From assembly GCA_026989275.1 (NCBI GenBank), contig JALSJQ010000008.1, positions 35,529 through 99,528 of the forward strand: a stretch of 64,000 nucleotides of DNA, read 5' to 3'. Each line of letters begins with the position of its first letter. The first letter of the stretch is position 1. The stretch comes from Albidovulum sp. (lineage in GTDB: Bacteria; Pseudomonadota; Alphaproteobacteria; Rhodobacterales; Rhodobacteraceae). Positions 55,303 through 64,000 of this stretch are shown here, piece by piece. The notes beneath the pieces are model-generated. The model was not told where the DNA came from. It did not search any database and saw only the letters and a program-made list of their open reading frames with translations. Position numbers and translations under genes: made by a program.

Positions 55303-55938
55303 CTATCGCCCGCTCTTGCGGTCGCGCTTGGCCGCCACCGGCTGGTAGGCCAGCGCCACATGGGCCTCGCAATAGGGCTTGCCCGGCTGCACCGGCAGAC
55401 CGCAGAACCAGAATTCGTCGGTCGCGGGGTCGCCGATCGGCCATTTGCAGGTGCGTTCGGTCAGCTCCATCAGCGAGAGCTTGAGTGCCTTCTTCTCGAC
55501 CTCGCGCACCGTGGCGAGCGTTTCGGGGTCGATCTCGGCGGTCGAGGGCTGGGGCGGCAGCGGCTGCCCGGGCACCGGGCGGCGCTGGGGCAGCTGGGTC
55601 ACGTTCGACATGTCCGCCTCTTCGCCCGCGGTCGGTGCAGCCTCGGTCGCGGGTGCTTCGGTCGCCTCGGCTTCGGCGGCCGCCTCGGGCCGGGGCGGGG
55701 TGGCTTCCACGGGCGCTTCCTCTGCCGGGGCGGCGGCTTTCGGCGCCGTCTCCACCTTCGCGACCCTGGCCTTGCCGCCACCCTTGCCGCCATCGCGGTT
55801 CGAGAGGCCGAGGCGGTGAATCTTGCCGATCACCGCATTGCGGGTGACGCCGCCAAGTTCCTTGGCGATCTGGCTGGCGCTCTTGCCTTCGGCCCAGAGC
55901 TTCTTGAGGATCTCGACGCGTTCTTCGGTCCAGGACAT
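55303..55938 (-). CDS. gcrA: GcrA cell-cycle regulator
   Basis: A 211-residue alphaproteobacterial regulator that acts with sigma-70 and CcrM-methylated DNA to control cell-cycle genes. The N-terminus, SWTEERVEILKKLWAEGKSASQIAKELGGVTRNAVIGKIHRLGLSNR, is the GcrA DNA-binding helix-turn-helix. A Pro/Ala/Glu-rich linker is followed by the C-terminal KWPIGDPATDEFWFCGLPVQPGKPYCEAHVALAY, which holds the conserved Cys/His residues. It is divergent from argD across 438 bases. Confidence 0.95.
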   Translation of the reverse strand: MSWTEERVEILKKLWAEGKSASQIAKELGGVTRNAVIGKIHRLGLSNRDGGKGGGKARVAKVETAPKAAAPAEEAPVEATPPRPEAAAEAEATEAPATEAAPTAGEEADMSNVTQLPQRRPVPGQPLPPQPSTAEIDPETLATVREVEKKALKLSLMELTERTCKWPIGDPATDEFWFCGLPVQPGKPYCEAHVALAYQPVAAKRDRKSGR

Positions 55939-56376
55939 GATGTTCTCCGCTTGCGATCCGGCCCGTCGCCGGCGGGAATGGGGGCACGACACGTCCGAAG
56001 GCGCGGCCGGGATCCGGGGACATGGCCCCTCCCGCCGCGCCGCCTTCGAGGCGGATCGAGACGTGCGCCCCTCCCTTTCAGCTTGCCGCATATCCTATCG
56101 CAAAGCCGAAGAGGGTTACAAGGCGGCCTCCGCCCCCGACCGCCGGGGCTGGACATGGGGGGCGGTTCGTGCCACAAGCCGCGCATGAAAAGGACCGCTG
56201 CGCATATCCGCCGCCGCCGCATCCGGCCGGTCGCCCCGTTCCGACGAGGCTGAGCAGCTCCGCACGACGCGGCCCGTCCCCCCATTCCTTCCTGCCAGAA
56301 TGACCGTTCGTTCCGCCTTGGCCATTGACACCGGCCGGGCGATGGCAATTGTGGTCCCCGAAGAAACGAGGCTCCC
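55939..56376. other. Divergent spacer between gcrA and argD
   Basis: A 438-base region with no gene. On the argD side, TTGACA (56325-56330) and a weak ATTGTG (56348-56353) are 17 bases apart and 23 bases before the start, a possible promoter. The gcrA side shows nothing I can name. Confidence 0.4.
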
Positions 56377-57558
56377 ATGATCGACCCCGTGATGCCGACC
56401 TATGCCCGTGCCCCTCTCCACTTCGTCAGGGGGGAGGGAAGCTGGCTCCTGACCGATGACGACCGGCGCTTTCTCGACTTCGGCGCCGGCATCGGCGTGG
56501 TTTCCCTCGGCCATGCCGATCCGCGGCTCGTTGCGGCGCTCGAGGCGCAGGCGCGGCGGCTGTGGCATGTCTCGAACCTTTATCACATCGGGCCGCAGGA
56601 GGCGCTGGCGCGCCGTCTCGTGGCCGAAACCTTCGCCGATACGGTGTTCTTCACCAATTCCGGCACCGAGGCCGCCGAACTAGCGATCAAGATGGCCCGC
56701 CGCTTCTGGCACGAGGAGGGGGCGGCGGAGCGCCACCGGATCGTCACTTTCGAGGGGGCCTTTCACGGCCGGTCGATGGCGGCGATCTCGGCCGCGGGGA
56801 GCGACAAGCTCACGCAGGGCTTCGCGCCGCTCCTGCCGGGGTTCACCCAGGTCCCGTTCGCCGATCTGGATGCGCTTTCCGCCGAGCTCGGGAAGGGCGA
56901 CGTGGCGGCGGTGATGCTCGAGCCGGTGCAGGGCGAGGGTGGCATCCGGCCTGTCGCGCCCGGGGATCTCGCGCGCATCCGCGCCTTGTGCAACGAAAGC
57001 GGCGCCCTCCTCGTTCTCGACGAGGTGCAGTGCGGCACGGGGCGGACCGGGCGGCTCTACGACCATGAATGGGCCGGCATCACGCCCGACATCATGATGG
57101 TTGCGAAAGGGATCGGTGGCGGCTTCCCCCTTGGCGCGGTGCTTGCCACCGAGCGGGCGGCGCGGCCGATGGTGCCGGGCAGCCACGGCTCGACCTATGG
57201 CGGCAACCCCCTTGCCTGTGCGGTCGGTCTTGCGGTGATCGACGCGGTCGCCGAGCCGGCCTTCCTCGAGGAGGTGCAGGCGAAGGCGGCGCGGCTCCAG
57301 GCCGGGCTCGATGCGCTGGCGACGAACAGCAACGGTGTCTTCGCCGGTTGGCGTGGTCGCGGGCTGATGCTCGGCCTCGAATGCCGCGTTCCCAATGGCG
57401 AGGTGGTGGCCGCGGCCCGGGAGGAGAACCTGCTGCTGGTGCCGGCCGGGAGCAATGTCGTGCGGCTCCTGCCGCCCCTCACCATCGGCGAAGACGAGAT
57501 CGACGAGGGGCTGGCGCGGCTCGCGCGCGCGGCCCGGCGTCTGGAGGAGAAGGCATGA
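56377..57558 (+). CDS. argD: Acetylornithine transaminase
   Basis: PLP-dependent class III aminotransferase of 393 residues in arginine synthesis, possibly also used for succinyldiaminopimelate. [17 protein letters not shown] is the cofactor phosphate pocket, [15 protein letters not shown] holds the Asp, and [14 protein letters not shown] carries the Schiff-base Lys. The N-terminal [16 protein letters not shown] is typical. It overlaps argF (ATGA). Confidence 0.95.
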   Translation: MIDPVMPTYARAPLHFVRGEGSWLLTDDDRRFLDFGAGIGVVSLGHADPRLVAALEAQARRLWHVSNLYHIGPQEALARRLVAETFADTVFFTNSGTEAAELAIKMARRFWHEEGAAERHRIVTFEGAFHGRSMAAISAAGSDKLTQGFAPLLPGFTQVPFADLDALSAELGKGDVAAVMLEPVQGEGGIRPVAPGDLARIRALCNESGALLVLDEVQCGTGRTGRLYDHEWAGITPDIMMVAKGIGGGFPLGAVLATERAARPMVPGSHGSTYGGNPLACAVGLAVIDAVAEPAFLEEVQAKAARLQAGLDALATNSNGVFAGWRGRGLMLGLECRVPNGEVVAAAREENLLLVPAGSNVVRLLPPLTIGEDEIDEGLARLARAARRLEEKA

Positions 57559-58481
57559 GACATTTTCTCGATCTCAAGGATGTGCGCCCCGAGGCGCTGC
57601 GCACCATGCTCGACGCCGCCCATGCGATGAAGGCCGCCCGCGCCGGCCGTCCCCGCGGTGCGGCCGATGACGTGCGCGCCCTCGAGGGGCGGGTGGTGGC
57701 CCTCGTCTTCGAGAAGCCCTCGACCCGCACCCGCGTCTCCTTCGATGTCGGCACGCGGCAGCTCGGCGGGCAGACCCTGGTTCTCAACGGTGGAGAGATC
57801 CATCTTGGGAAGGGGGAGAGCGTGGCCGACACGGCGCGGGTGCTCTCGCGCATGGTGGACATGATCATGATCCGCACCTTCTCGGAAGAGACGCTGCACG
57901 AGATGGCGGCGCATGCCGCCGTGCCGGTGATCAACGGGCTGACCGACCGCTCCCATCCCTGCCAGGTGATGGCCGACGTGATGACCTACGAGGAGCATCG
58001 CGGCACCATCGCCGGGCGCAAGGTCGTCTGGCTCGGGGACGGCAACAATGTCTGTGCCTCGGTGATCCAGGCCGCGGGGCAGTTCGGCTTCGATTTCACC
58101 TTCGCGGGGCCGGAGGAGCTCGACCCCGACCCCGAGGACATCGCCTTTGCCCGTGCCCGCGGCGCCGAGATCGTCATCGAACGCGATCCGGTGAGGGCGG
58201 TCGAGGGGGCCGATCTGGTGATGACCGACACCTGGCTGTCGATGCACGATGCGCCCGAGGAACGCGAGAAGCGCCACGCCCTTCTCGCCCCCTATCAGGT
58301 GAATGCCGCGCTGATGGCCCATGCCCGGCCCGACGCGCTTTTCATGCACTGCCTGCCGGCCCATCGCGGCGAGGAGGTGACGGACGAGGTGATGGACGGG
58401 CCGCAATCGGTGGTGTTCGACGAGGCCGAGAACCGCCTGCATGCCCAGAAGGCCGTCATGCGCTGGTGCCTCGAGGTCTGA
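57555..58481 (+). CDS. argF: Ornithine carbamoyltransferase
   Basis: Forms citrulline from ornithine and carbamoyl phosphate; 308 residues. [21 protein letters not shown] (carbamoyl phosphate loop), [31 protein letters not shown] and [13 protein letters not shown] (catalytic Cys) are present. [10 protein letters not shown] is the usual alphaproteobacterial start. It is translationally coupled to argD; argG follows 355 bases later. Confidence 0.96.
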   Translation: MRHFLDLKDVRPEALRTMLDAAHAMKAARAGRPRGAADDVRALEGRVVALVFEKPSTRTRVSFDVGTRQLGGQTLVLNGGEIHLGKGESVADTARVLSRMVDMIMIRTFSEETLHEMAAHAAVPVINGLTDRSHPCQVMADVMTYEEHRGTIAGRKVVWLGDGNNVCASVIQAAGQFGFDFTFAGPEELDPDPEDIAFARARGAEIVIERDPVRAVEGADLVMTDTWLSMHDAPEEREKRHALLAPYQVNAALMAHARPDALFMHCLPAHRGEEVTDEVMDGPQSVVFDEAENRLHAQKAVMRWCLEV

Positions 58482-58835
58482 GCGGCGGGACCGGCCCCGT
58501 TCGCGGGCGCGGCAGGGCCTTCCTCGGCGCGGAACGCCCGTGACGGTCGGCCTGCCTGCCTGCGACATCTCCTTTTCCGCGGCGCCGAGGCCGTGACGGC
58601 TGCCCGACTCCGGCTTTCTGCCGGGAGCAGTCGGCAGGGTGCGTTTCCCATCCGATCACCGACCGCCGGGAAGGCACGAACGGCGAGGCGGACGACCGAA
58701 CGGCTTTCCGTCTCCGCTTCCGTCGTATCGGCCGAAACTCTCCTCTCTCCGCCATTGCACCTTGGCCCGAAAGGCAATACACGCGCGAAAGATCGAATGA
58801 GAGCGGCCCGGGGCCGCAGACAGTCGGAGGGCGTC
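58482..58835. other. Spacer between argF and argG
   Basis: A 354-base region without a gene. It ends with a GGAGGG ribosome site for argG. I see no clear promoter or ARG box. Confidence 0.4.
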
Positions 58836-60065
58836 ATGACATCCGTGCCGAAAAAGGTCGTTCTTGCCTATTCCGGGGGGCTCGACACCTCGATCATCCT
58901 CAAATGGCTTCAGGTCGCATACGGGGCCGAGGTCGTCACCTTCACCGCCGATCTCGGACAGGGCGAGGAGCTCGAGCCGGCGCGCAGACGGGCCGAGATG
59001 CTCGGCGTGAAGGAGATCTTCATCGAGGATCTGCGCGAGGAGTTCGTTCGCGACTACGTCTTCCCGATGTTCCGCGCCAATGCCCTCTACGAGGGGCAGT
59101 ATCTCCTCGGCACCGCCATTGCCCGGCCGCTGATCGCCAGGCGGCTGGTGGAGATCGCCGAGGAAACCGGTGCCGACGCCATCGCTCATGGCGCCACCGG
59201 CAAGGGCAACGACCAGATCCGCTTCGAGCTTTCCGCCTATGCCCTCAACCCCGACATCAGGGTGATCGCCCCGTGGCGCGAATGGGATCTCACTTCGCGC
59301 ACGAAGCTGATCGAGTTTGCCGAGGCGCATCAGATCCCGATTCCGAAGGACAAGCGCGGCGAGGCGCCCTTCTCGGTCGATGCCAACCTCCTGCACACCT
59401 CTTCCGAAGGCAAGGTGCTGGAGGATCCGGCCGTCGAGGCGCCCGACTACGTCTATCAGCGCACGGTCAACCCGGAAGACGCGCCCGATGCGCCCGAGCA
59501 TGTCGAGATCACCTTCGAGAAGGGCGATGCCGTTGCTGTCAATGGCGAACGGTTGAGCCCGGCGGCACTCCTGACCCGGCTCAACGAGCTGGGCGGCAGG
59601 CACGGCATCGGCCGGCTCGATCTGGTGGAAAACCGTTTCATCGGCATGAAGTCCCGCGGCATCTACGAGACGCCGGGCGGCACGATCCTGCTCGAGGCGC
59701 ATCGCGGTATCGAGCAGATCACGCTCGATCGCGGTTCCGCCCATCTCAAGGACGAGCTGATGCCCCGCTATGCCGAGCTGATCTACAATGGCTTCTGGTT
59801 CTCGCCCGAGCGCGAGATGCTGCAGGCGGCGATCGACCGTTCGCAGGAGGCGGTGAGCGGCACGGTGCGCCTCAAGCTCTACAAGGGCTCGGCGAAGACG
59901 GTCGGCCGCTGGTCGGAGAACTCGCTCTATTCGGAGGCGCATGTCACCTTCGAGGACGATGCCGGTGCGTATGACCAGAAGGACGCCGAAGGGTTCATCA
60001 AGCTCAACGCGCTGCGCCTCAAGCTTCTGGCCGCGCGGGAACGCCGGCTCCGCAAGAAGGGCTGA
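58836..60065 (+). CDS. argG: Argininosuccinate synthase
   Basis: Joins citrulline and aspartate at the cost of ATP to AMP; 409 residues. [20 protein letters not shown] is the PP-loop. [34 protein letters not shown] and [21 protein letters not shown] are further conserved runs. ATG 58836 begins the normal MTSVPKKVV. It continues the arginine pathway after argD-argF. Confidence 0.97.
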   Translation: MTSVPKKVVLAYSGGLDTSIILKWLQVAYGAEVVTFTADLGQGEELEPARRRAEMLGVKEIFIEDLREEFVRDYVFPMFRANALYEGQYLLGTAIARPLIARRLVEIAEETGADAIAHGATGKGNDQIRFELSAYALNPDIRVIAPWREWDLTSRTKLIEFAEAHQIPIPKDKRGEAPFSVDANLLHTSSEGKVLEDPAVEAPDYVYQRTVNPEDAPDAPEHVEITFEKGDAVAVNGERLSPAALLTRLNELGGRHGIGRLDLVENRFIGMKSRGIYETPGGTILLEAHRGIEQITLDRGSAHLKDELMPRYAELIYNGFWFSPEREMLQAAIDRSQEAVSGTVRLKLYKGSAKTVGRWSENSLYSEAHVTFEDDAGAYDQKDAEGFIKLNALRLKLLAARERRLRKKG

Positions 60066-60268
60066 AGCGGCCCGGCGCCGCGGGGGCGTTCCGATTCGAA
60101 CATTGCCCCGATCTGAAGGCGCTCCGATACCTGTCCTTCTCCTGGCCTTTCTCCAGCGGCCGGTCGGGAGAGCGGGCTGTTCCGTCGTGGCATGTGGGGC
60201 GTCCGCTCCTGCGGGGCTTTCCTGGGGGCTGGGGGCGATTGGAGCGTCGCGAGCGCCGGCTGCTGCGC

Positions 60269-60838
60269 TCACCCGCCCCCTTCGCCGGCGAATTCGGCGA
60301 GGTAGTCCTCGAGATCGAAGAAGCGGGCCTTTTCGCGCCCCGGCTTCGCCTTGTCTATGAGAACGATCTTGCGCGTGACCTTGTCTCCCTGCACCCGGCG
60401 GTAGCGGAAGGGCTCGTCGGTGAAATTTCCCGGCTGCATCACCCAGCGGGCGATCGAAGGCATCAGGCCGCGATAGGGGGCGATGATGTCCACGATCCAG
60501 AGCCGGTTTCCCGAGTTCCAGTCTTCGGGCAGGAGATAGCCTTCCTCGAGATAGCGCCGCTCGGCCTCCGGCCCCAGCCGGGCCCATGTGAGCAGGCCGC
60601 GGGGCACGTCGTCGAAGCGGAAGATGTTGTATTGGCCGGTGAGGATCGGCGGTTCGAAGGCGAGGCGCAGGGCGCTCAGCCGCATCGCCCGGTGGCGCGG
60701 GCTGCGGAAGGCGAGGAAGAGGAAATCGCCATAGACCCTGAGCCGCGCCGCGTCCGGCATCTCGATCGGCGGCAGTTCCTTGCCGGTGACATCGACGCCG
60801 CGGCGCGGAGAGATGGGGCTGGATGGCGTGTCGTTCAT
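60269..60838 (-). CDS. Toxin-activating lysine acyltransferase (HlyC/RtxC family)
   Basis: A 189-residue member of the HlyC family, which moves a fatty acyl group from acyl-ACP to internal lysines of RTX toxins. FRSPRHRAMRLSALRLAF contains the catalytic His equivalent to His23 of HlyC. WARLGPEAERRYL, DWNSGNRLWIVDIIAPYRGLM with the catalytic Asp, and FRYRRV follow. It lies 54 bases after the Hint-protein gene. No RTX toxin, hlyB, hlyD or tolC is in the window, so the target is unknown and the Hint protein is the obvious candidate. Confidence 0.88.
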   Translation of the reverse strand: MNDTPSSPISPRRGVDVTGKELPPIEMPDAARLRVYGDFLFLAFRSPRHRAMRLSALRLAFEPPILTGQYNIFRFDDVPRGLLTWARLGPEAERRYLEEGYLLPEDWNSGNRLWIVDIIAPYRGLMPSIARWVMQPGNFTDEPFRYRRVQGDKVTRKIVLIDKAKPGREKARFFDLEDYLAEFAGEGGG

Positions 60839-60892
60839 GCCGCGAACCGGTGATGAGAATGGTGGATGGTTCCGCTGCTCCGGTTCACCGCC

Positions 60893-61867
60893 TCAGGCCG
60901 CCTTGTCCACGGCAGTCGTGGCGGGGAGGGCACGCAGCACGGCAGCTTCCCAGGAGGCGAGAGCCGGCCGCGCGAGCGGGCCGAAGGCTCCGGGGGCCAG
61001 AGCAAAGGTGAAGTTGCGGCGAAAGAGATCTCCGAGCGCCTCGGACCCGATCTCGCTGAGCGTCCACGGCCCGGGGTAGAAGCTTTCGGTCGGTGCGCCC
61101 TCGGCGATCAGCACCTCGTGCCTGTCGAGCAGGAGGTGGTAGTATGTGATCTCTTCGGTCGGGGGATCCTGCACGACGCCATCCCCGTCCACGAGATCCT
61201 TCGCCTGGACGAGAACGGCGGGATGGCCGAAGAGATAATCGACGCGCCAGTCCTCGATCAGCATCCGGTGGTTGGGGGAAACCCGCAGGTCGCGCTCCGG
61301 GCATCCGGGCCCGAGCGCGCCGGCCCGGATGCGGATCGGAGCAAGGGCGGGGCAGGCGGCCAGCTCCTCGCGGCTGATCTTTCGCCGGCCGATCCAGCGG
61401 ACGGGTTGCGGGCCGTGATCGCGGGTGAGGACGAGATCGCCTTCCCGCAGCGCCTCCACCGGGCGTGCGCCCGTGGGCGTGGCAATTCGCATTCCCTCGG
61501 CGAAACAGATCAGGAGGTCGATGATGACGGTGTCCTGATCCGTGCCGCCATTCGGAAGGGTGCCGGTAACGATGAAGCTGATGGTCTGGCTGGCGCCGCT
61601 TGCCTGCACGGCAGCCCAGTCGATGGTGAAGGTGAACTGGCCGGTGACGGGGTCACCCGTGAGCGTGCCGAAGCCGGGGTTCGAGAGCGGACCGAAGCTG
61701 TAGGAGAGGGCCTCTCCGGTGCTGGTATTCGTCCGCATGTCCACCATGTCGAAGTCGCCGGAGACGACAGTCATGCCCTGGCCGAGAGTGACCGATGTCT
61801 GCCAGGTATCCAGCGGCACGACGTCGGTGAACGTGCCGCTGACTTCCTCGATGTCATACCAGCCCAT
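60893..61867 (-). CDS. Hint-domain protein
   Basis: A 324-residue protein. The N-terminal 120 residues look like an adhesin-type beta-sandwich (FTFTIDWAAVQASGASQTISFIVTGTLPNGGTDQDTVII). The Hint domain starts at ICFAEGMRIATPTGARPVEALREGDLVLTRDHGPQPVRWIGRR, whose Cys is the self-processing nucleophile. SPNHRMLIEDWRVDYLFG has the block-B His, and YYHLLLDRHEVLIAEGAPTESFYPG closes the fold. There is no C-terminal splice junction or extein, so hedgehog-like cleavage is more likely than splicing. No signal peptide is visible. It is the leader of a two-gene unit with the acyltransferase. Confidence 0.88.
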   Translation of the reverse strand: MGWYDIEEVSGTFTDVVPLDTWQTSVTLGQGMTVVSGDFDMVDMRTNTSTGEALSYSFGPLSNPGFGTLTGDPVTGQFTFTIDWAAVQASGASQTISFIVTGTLPNGGTDQDTVIIDLLICFAEGMRIATPTGARPVEALREGDLVLTRDHGPQPVRWIGRRKISREELAACPALAPIRIRAGALGPGCPERDLRVSPNHRMLIEDWRVDYLFGHPAVLVQAKDLVDGDGVVQDPPTEEITYYHLLLDRHEVLIAEGAPTESFYPGPWTLSEIGSEALGDLFRRNFTFALAPGAFGPLARPALASWEAAVLRALPATTAVDKAA

Positions 61868-62043
61868 GAAGGTGCCCGTATCCTGCCGCGATTGCCGGGC
61901 GGCTCTGGTGACCGCCTCGTTCCGCCTGACCGATAGGGGGGGAATGCGGCGAATTTATGGCGAAAGGCTTGCGGTGGCGTGGAGGACGAGAGCGGCGTGG
62001 CTCCCGTGGAATGGTCCGGTGGGCGATGGCGCGAGAGCGGAGA

Positions 62044-62325
62044 TCAGCCGTAGAGGTTGTTGAGAATGACGATTCGCAGCGCATAGACCGCGATCATGAC
62101 GACGAGAGGGGCGAGGTCGAGCCCGCCGGTATCGGGCAGGAAGCGGCGGACGCGCGAATAGACCGGCTCGAGGAGCCGGTTGAGGCCGCTCCAGATCTGG
62201 GCGACGAGCGGCTGGTGCAGGTTGAGCACCTGGAAGGAGATCAGCCAGCTCATGATGATGTGGGCGAGGATGAGATACCAGACCACATCGAGCACGAGGA
62301 GCAGGATCTGCATCAGGGACGTCAT
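62044..62325 (-). CDS. YggT-family membrane protein
   Basis: A 93-residue protein with two hydrophobic regions (LMQILLLVLDVVWYLILAHIIMSWLISF and LAPLVVMIAVYALRIVILNNLY) and the linking PVYSRVRRFLPDTGGLDL, which fixes the family. YggT proteins are linked to osmotic or ion stress and, in some bacteria, to division-site organisation. ATG 62325 gives the family start; the longer frame is a shadow. Confidence 0.92.
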   Translation of the reverse strand: MTSLMQILLLVLDVVWYLILAHIIMSWLISFQVLNLHQPLVAQIWSGLNRLLEPVYSRVRRFLPDTGGLDLAPLVVMIAVYALRIVILNNLYG

Positions 62326-62450
62326 GGCGGCCTCGCTTGTTTGCGGCGGCGCCCGGTGCGCCGCCCGTCCCATCTAGGAGCCGGCCCCGCGCATGGCAAG
62401 GGCCGACCCCCGTTTTCGCGTCATCGTTCCGCGGGTCGTTCCGGGGCGCG

Positions 62451-62903
62451 TCAGGCCTCCGCTGCGGCGGTCTTGCGCGGCTTGCGGCCGAGTCCGATGC
62501 GCTTCGCCGTCTCCGCCCGGGCGCGGCTGTAGGCGGGTGCGGTGAGGGGATACTCCTTCGCGAGGCCGTAGCGGGTGCGATAGGCCTTCTCGTCGAGCCC
62601 GTGGGCGCTTTTCAGATGTCGCTTGAGCGAACGGAAGGGCTTGCCGCATTCGAGGCATATGATCTGCTCCTCGCTCACGGACTGCTCTATCGGCACTGCC
62701 GGCTCGAAGTTCTCCTGCGGCGCCGGTTCCGGTTCGGCTTCGCTTGTCGCGGAAATGGCGGATTCCTCCGCCGCGCCGTCGTCGAGCGCCGCCCTGACCT
62801 TGCGGATGAGCCCGGGCAGCTCGTCGGCCGGCAGGGCGTTGTTCGAAACGTAGGATGCGATGATCTCGGCAACCAGGGTTTTCTCGTCTGTGGAAGTGGA
62901 CAT
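62451..62903 (-). CDS. Ros/MucR-family transcriptional regulator
   Basis: A 150-residue zinc-finger regulator typical of alphaproteobacteria. The C-terminal half has ICLECGKPFRSLKRHLKSAHGLDEKAYRTRYGL, a Cys-x2-Cys-x9-His-x4-His finger, followed by KEYPLTAPAYSRARAETAKRIGLGRKPRK. The N-terminal half (EIIASYVSNNALPADELPGLIRKV) drives oligomerisation. MucR proteins silence genes by binding A/T-rich DNA and control exopolysaccharide and host interaction. The ribosome site is GGAGG. The long A/T-rich upstream region fits autoregulation. Confidence 0.93.
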   Translation of the reverse strand: MSTSTDEKTLVAEIIASYVSNNALPADELPGLIRKVRAALDDGAAEESAISATSEAEPEPAPQENFEPAVPIEQSVSEEQIICLECGKPFRSLKRHLKSAHGLDEKAYRTRYGLAKEYPLTAPAYSRARAETAKRIGLGRKPRKTAAAEA

Positions 62904-63245
62904 GGTGTTTCCTCCATTTGCGATGTGAAATGATTCAAGCACATGAAGGTGGAAGTTGAAATATCCGCGCAGGCGATTTCTCGTGTCCACCGTGCAGCGT
63001 TTGTCGATTCTGCGCCCGCATGAGCGGAAATCCGTCACTTTCTCTCCCTTTCACATTGTCCCGTGTCATTTTCGATGGGGCAGGGATTGATAAGACGTTC
63101 CGTGATGCATGATCGACGCTGTCCGCAGAGATGTTCGCGGGCGGGTGATGCCCCGTGACTTGCGGGAAATTCGGTCGCCGGATGGTCATCATGGTTGAGC
63201 CCCGGCTTCGGCGGGGATAAGTCCGGGGCGGGAGGGGAATGTGGC
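62904..63245. other. A/T-enriched region upstream of the MucR-like gene
   Basis: A 342-base divergent region with no gene between the MucR-like gene and thpR. It is richer in A and T than most of the window, especially about 62920-63080. This suits MucR binding and autoregulation. No individual site can be fixed. Confidence 0.4.
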
Positions 63246-63827
63246 ATGGGACGACGCAAGGGGCCTTCGGGCGGCATCAGGAGCTTCATCGCGCTGCCGC
63301 TGCCACGGCGCCAGCGGGCCATGCTCGCGGCGCTGGCAGACCGGCTCGACCTTGCCGACCCGGTCCCCGAGGACAACTACCACATCACCCTGGCCTTTCT
63401 CGGGGACGTGCCGCCGCCGATGCTGGCCGAGGTCGATCTCGCGCTCTCGGGCCTCCTCTTTCCGCCCTTCGAGGTCGAGATTCGCGGGATCGGCGTTTTC
63501 GGCACCTTCGAGGCGCCCCGCTCGCTCCATGCGAAGGTCGTTCCGGCCCCGCCACTCTCCCATCTCCAGCGCAAGGTGGTGCGGGCGGCGGAGATGGCAG
63601 GGCTGGAGCTCCGGCGCCGGCGCTTCACCCCGCATGTCACGCTGGCGCGTTTCGGCCGCAGTCGTCCTCCCCATGACCTCATGGCCCGGATCGCCGCCGA
63701 GGGCGATTTCGCCCTGGCCCCCTTCACCGTGCGCAGCTTCGTGCTCTACCGCTCGGAGCTCACCCGCCACGGCCCGTTCTACGAGCCCCTGGCCCGTTAC
63801 CCCGAAGAAGCGGAGATCGACGTATGA
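63246..63827 (+). CDS. thpR: RNA 2',3'-cyclic phosphodiesterase
   Basis: 2H-family phosphoesterase of 193 residues that hydrolyses 2',3'-cyclic phosphate RNA ends. Both catalytic HxTx motifs are present: HITLAFLG (near residue 55) and HVTLARFG (near 135). The C-terminal [24 protein letters not shown] is typical. ATG 63246 precedes SFIALPLP, the conserved first strand. It overlaps the next gene by four bases. Confidence 0.93.
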   Translation: MGRRKGPSGGIRSFIALPLPRRQRAMLAALADRLDLADPVPEDNYHITLAFLGDVPPPMLAEVDLALSGLLFPPFEVEIRGIGVFGTFEAPRSLHAKVVPAPPLSHLQRKVVRAAEMAGLELRRRRFTPHVTLARFGRSRPPHDLMARIAAEGDFALAPFTVRSFVLYRSELTRHGPFYEPLARYPEEAEIDV

Positions 63828-64000
63828 CCAGCCTTCCCGCCGATGCCTCTCCAACCTCCCCCTTCCCGCCTCCTGGGTCTTTGCGCCGTGTTCTGGTGAC
63901 GGGGACGGCCGGGTTCATCGGCTTTCATCTGGCGCGGCTTCTTCTGGCGGAGGGGTTCGTCGTTCACGGGTTCGACGGGATGACGGACTACTACGACGTC
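63824..64000 (+). CDS. NAD-dependent epimerase/dehydratase, 5' part (cut by window edge)
   Basis: The first 59 residues of a sugar-nucleotide epimerase. After a Pro/Ser-rich tail, [39 protein letters not shown] carries the GxxGxxG NAD motif. [10 protein letters not shown] matches UDP-glucuronate 4-epimerases, which supply galacturonate for polysaccharides. It is translationally coupled to thpR (ATGA). The remainder lies beyond position 64000. Confidence 0.85.
   Translation, partial: MTSLPADASPTSPFPPPGSLRRVLVTGTAGFIGFHLARLLLAEGFVVHGFDGMTDYYDV

Noticed and set aside
60893..61867. Intein in the Hint protein
   Set aside because: There is no C-terminal His-Asn splice junction, no following extein and no interrupted host gene.

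Overview
This is 64 kb of GC-rich, densely packed chromosome from an alphaproteobacterium, most likely of the order Rhodobacterales. The evidence is gene content and order: a GcrA cell-cycle regulator, a Ros/MucR zinc-finger regulator, plant-type GshA, a SelD fused to an NADH-dehydrogenase-like flavoprotein, the row uvrC-pgsA-moaD-moaE, two adjacent MerR genes heading a beta-oxidation cluster, and a Hint-domain protein beside an HlyC-type acyltransferase. I see no rRNA, phage, insertion sequence, plasmid replication gene or CRISPR array. The window reads as ordinary chromosome with a few accessory touches.

Layout. 1-3.5 kb: the 5' part of pobA (minus) diverges from a zinc alcohol dehydrogenase, followed by an EamA exporter and a small YdcH-like protein. 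3.5-8.8 kb: the SelD fusion (minus), then S49 peptidase, zinc-ribbon membrane protein, CaCA antiporter and pteridine-reductase-like SDR (plus). 9-12.5 kb: uvrC-pgsA-moaD-moaE. 13-16.3 kb (minus): ubiA, an OmpA/BON envelope protein and a membrane coiled-coil protein. 16.4-19.2 kb: rsmE, an unknown membrane protein and gshA. 19.3-25 kb: retropepsin-like protease, MarC and an ABC-F ATPase (minus), ndk (plus), then purM-purN (minus). A CAT-anticodon tRNA lies at 25.06 kb. 25.3-36.1 kb: a large alpha-type conserved protein, thiamine pyrophosphokinase, L-serine dehydratase, rpiA, gor, hflKC and a Do-family protease.

36.3-45.7 kb (minus) is the most coherent block. Two MerR regulators, two acyl-CoA dehydrogenases, a small RHH-like protein, a GST, a thiolase, a cupin protein and a FadB/J-type bifunctional enzyme form one fatty-acid/acyl-CoA degradation unit. 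A perfect palindrome that looks like a MerR operator (45166-45181) lies upstream of the second regulator.

45.9-64 kb: a hot-dog thioesterase gene that seems to be an in-frame fusion left by a deletion, a MATE exporter, arsC-pyrD-DUF952 (minus), a small lipoprotein, ptsP-lysC, DUF1178, Nudix and gcrA (minus), argD-argF and argG (plus), the acyltransferase/Hint pair, yggT and mucR (minus), thpR, and the start of a sugar-nucleotide epimerase cut by the window edge.

The best candidates for something under-described are the Hint/lysine-acyltransferase pair (60.27-61.87 kb), the thioesterase deletion-fusion (45.88-46.79 kb), and several tandem or palindromic operator-like elements: 830-846, 27256-27277, 27373-27388, 34485-34506 and 45166-45196.
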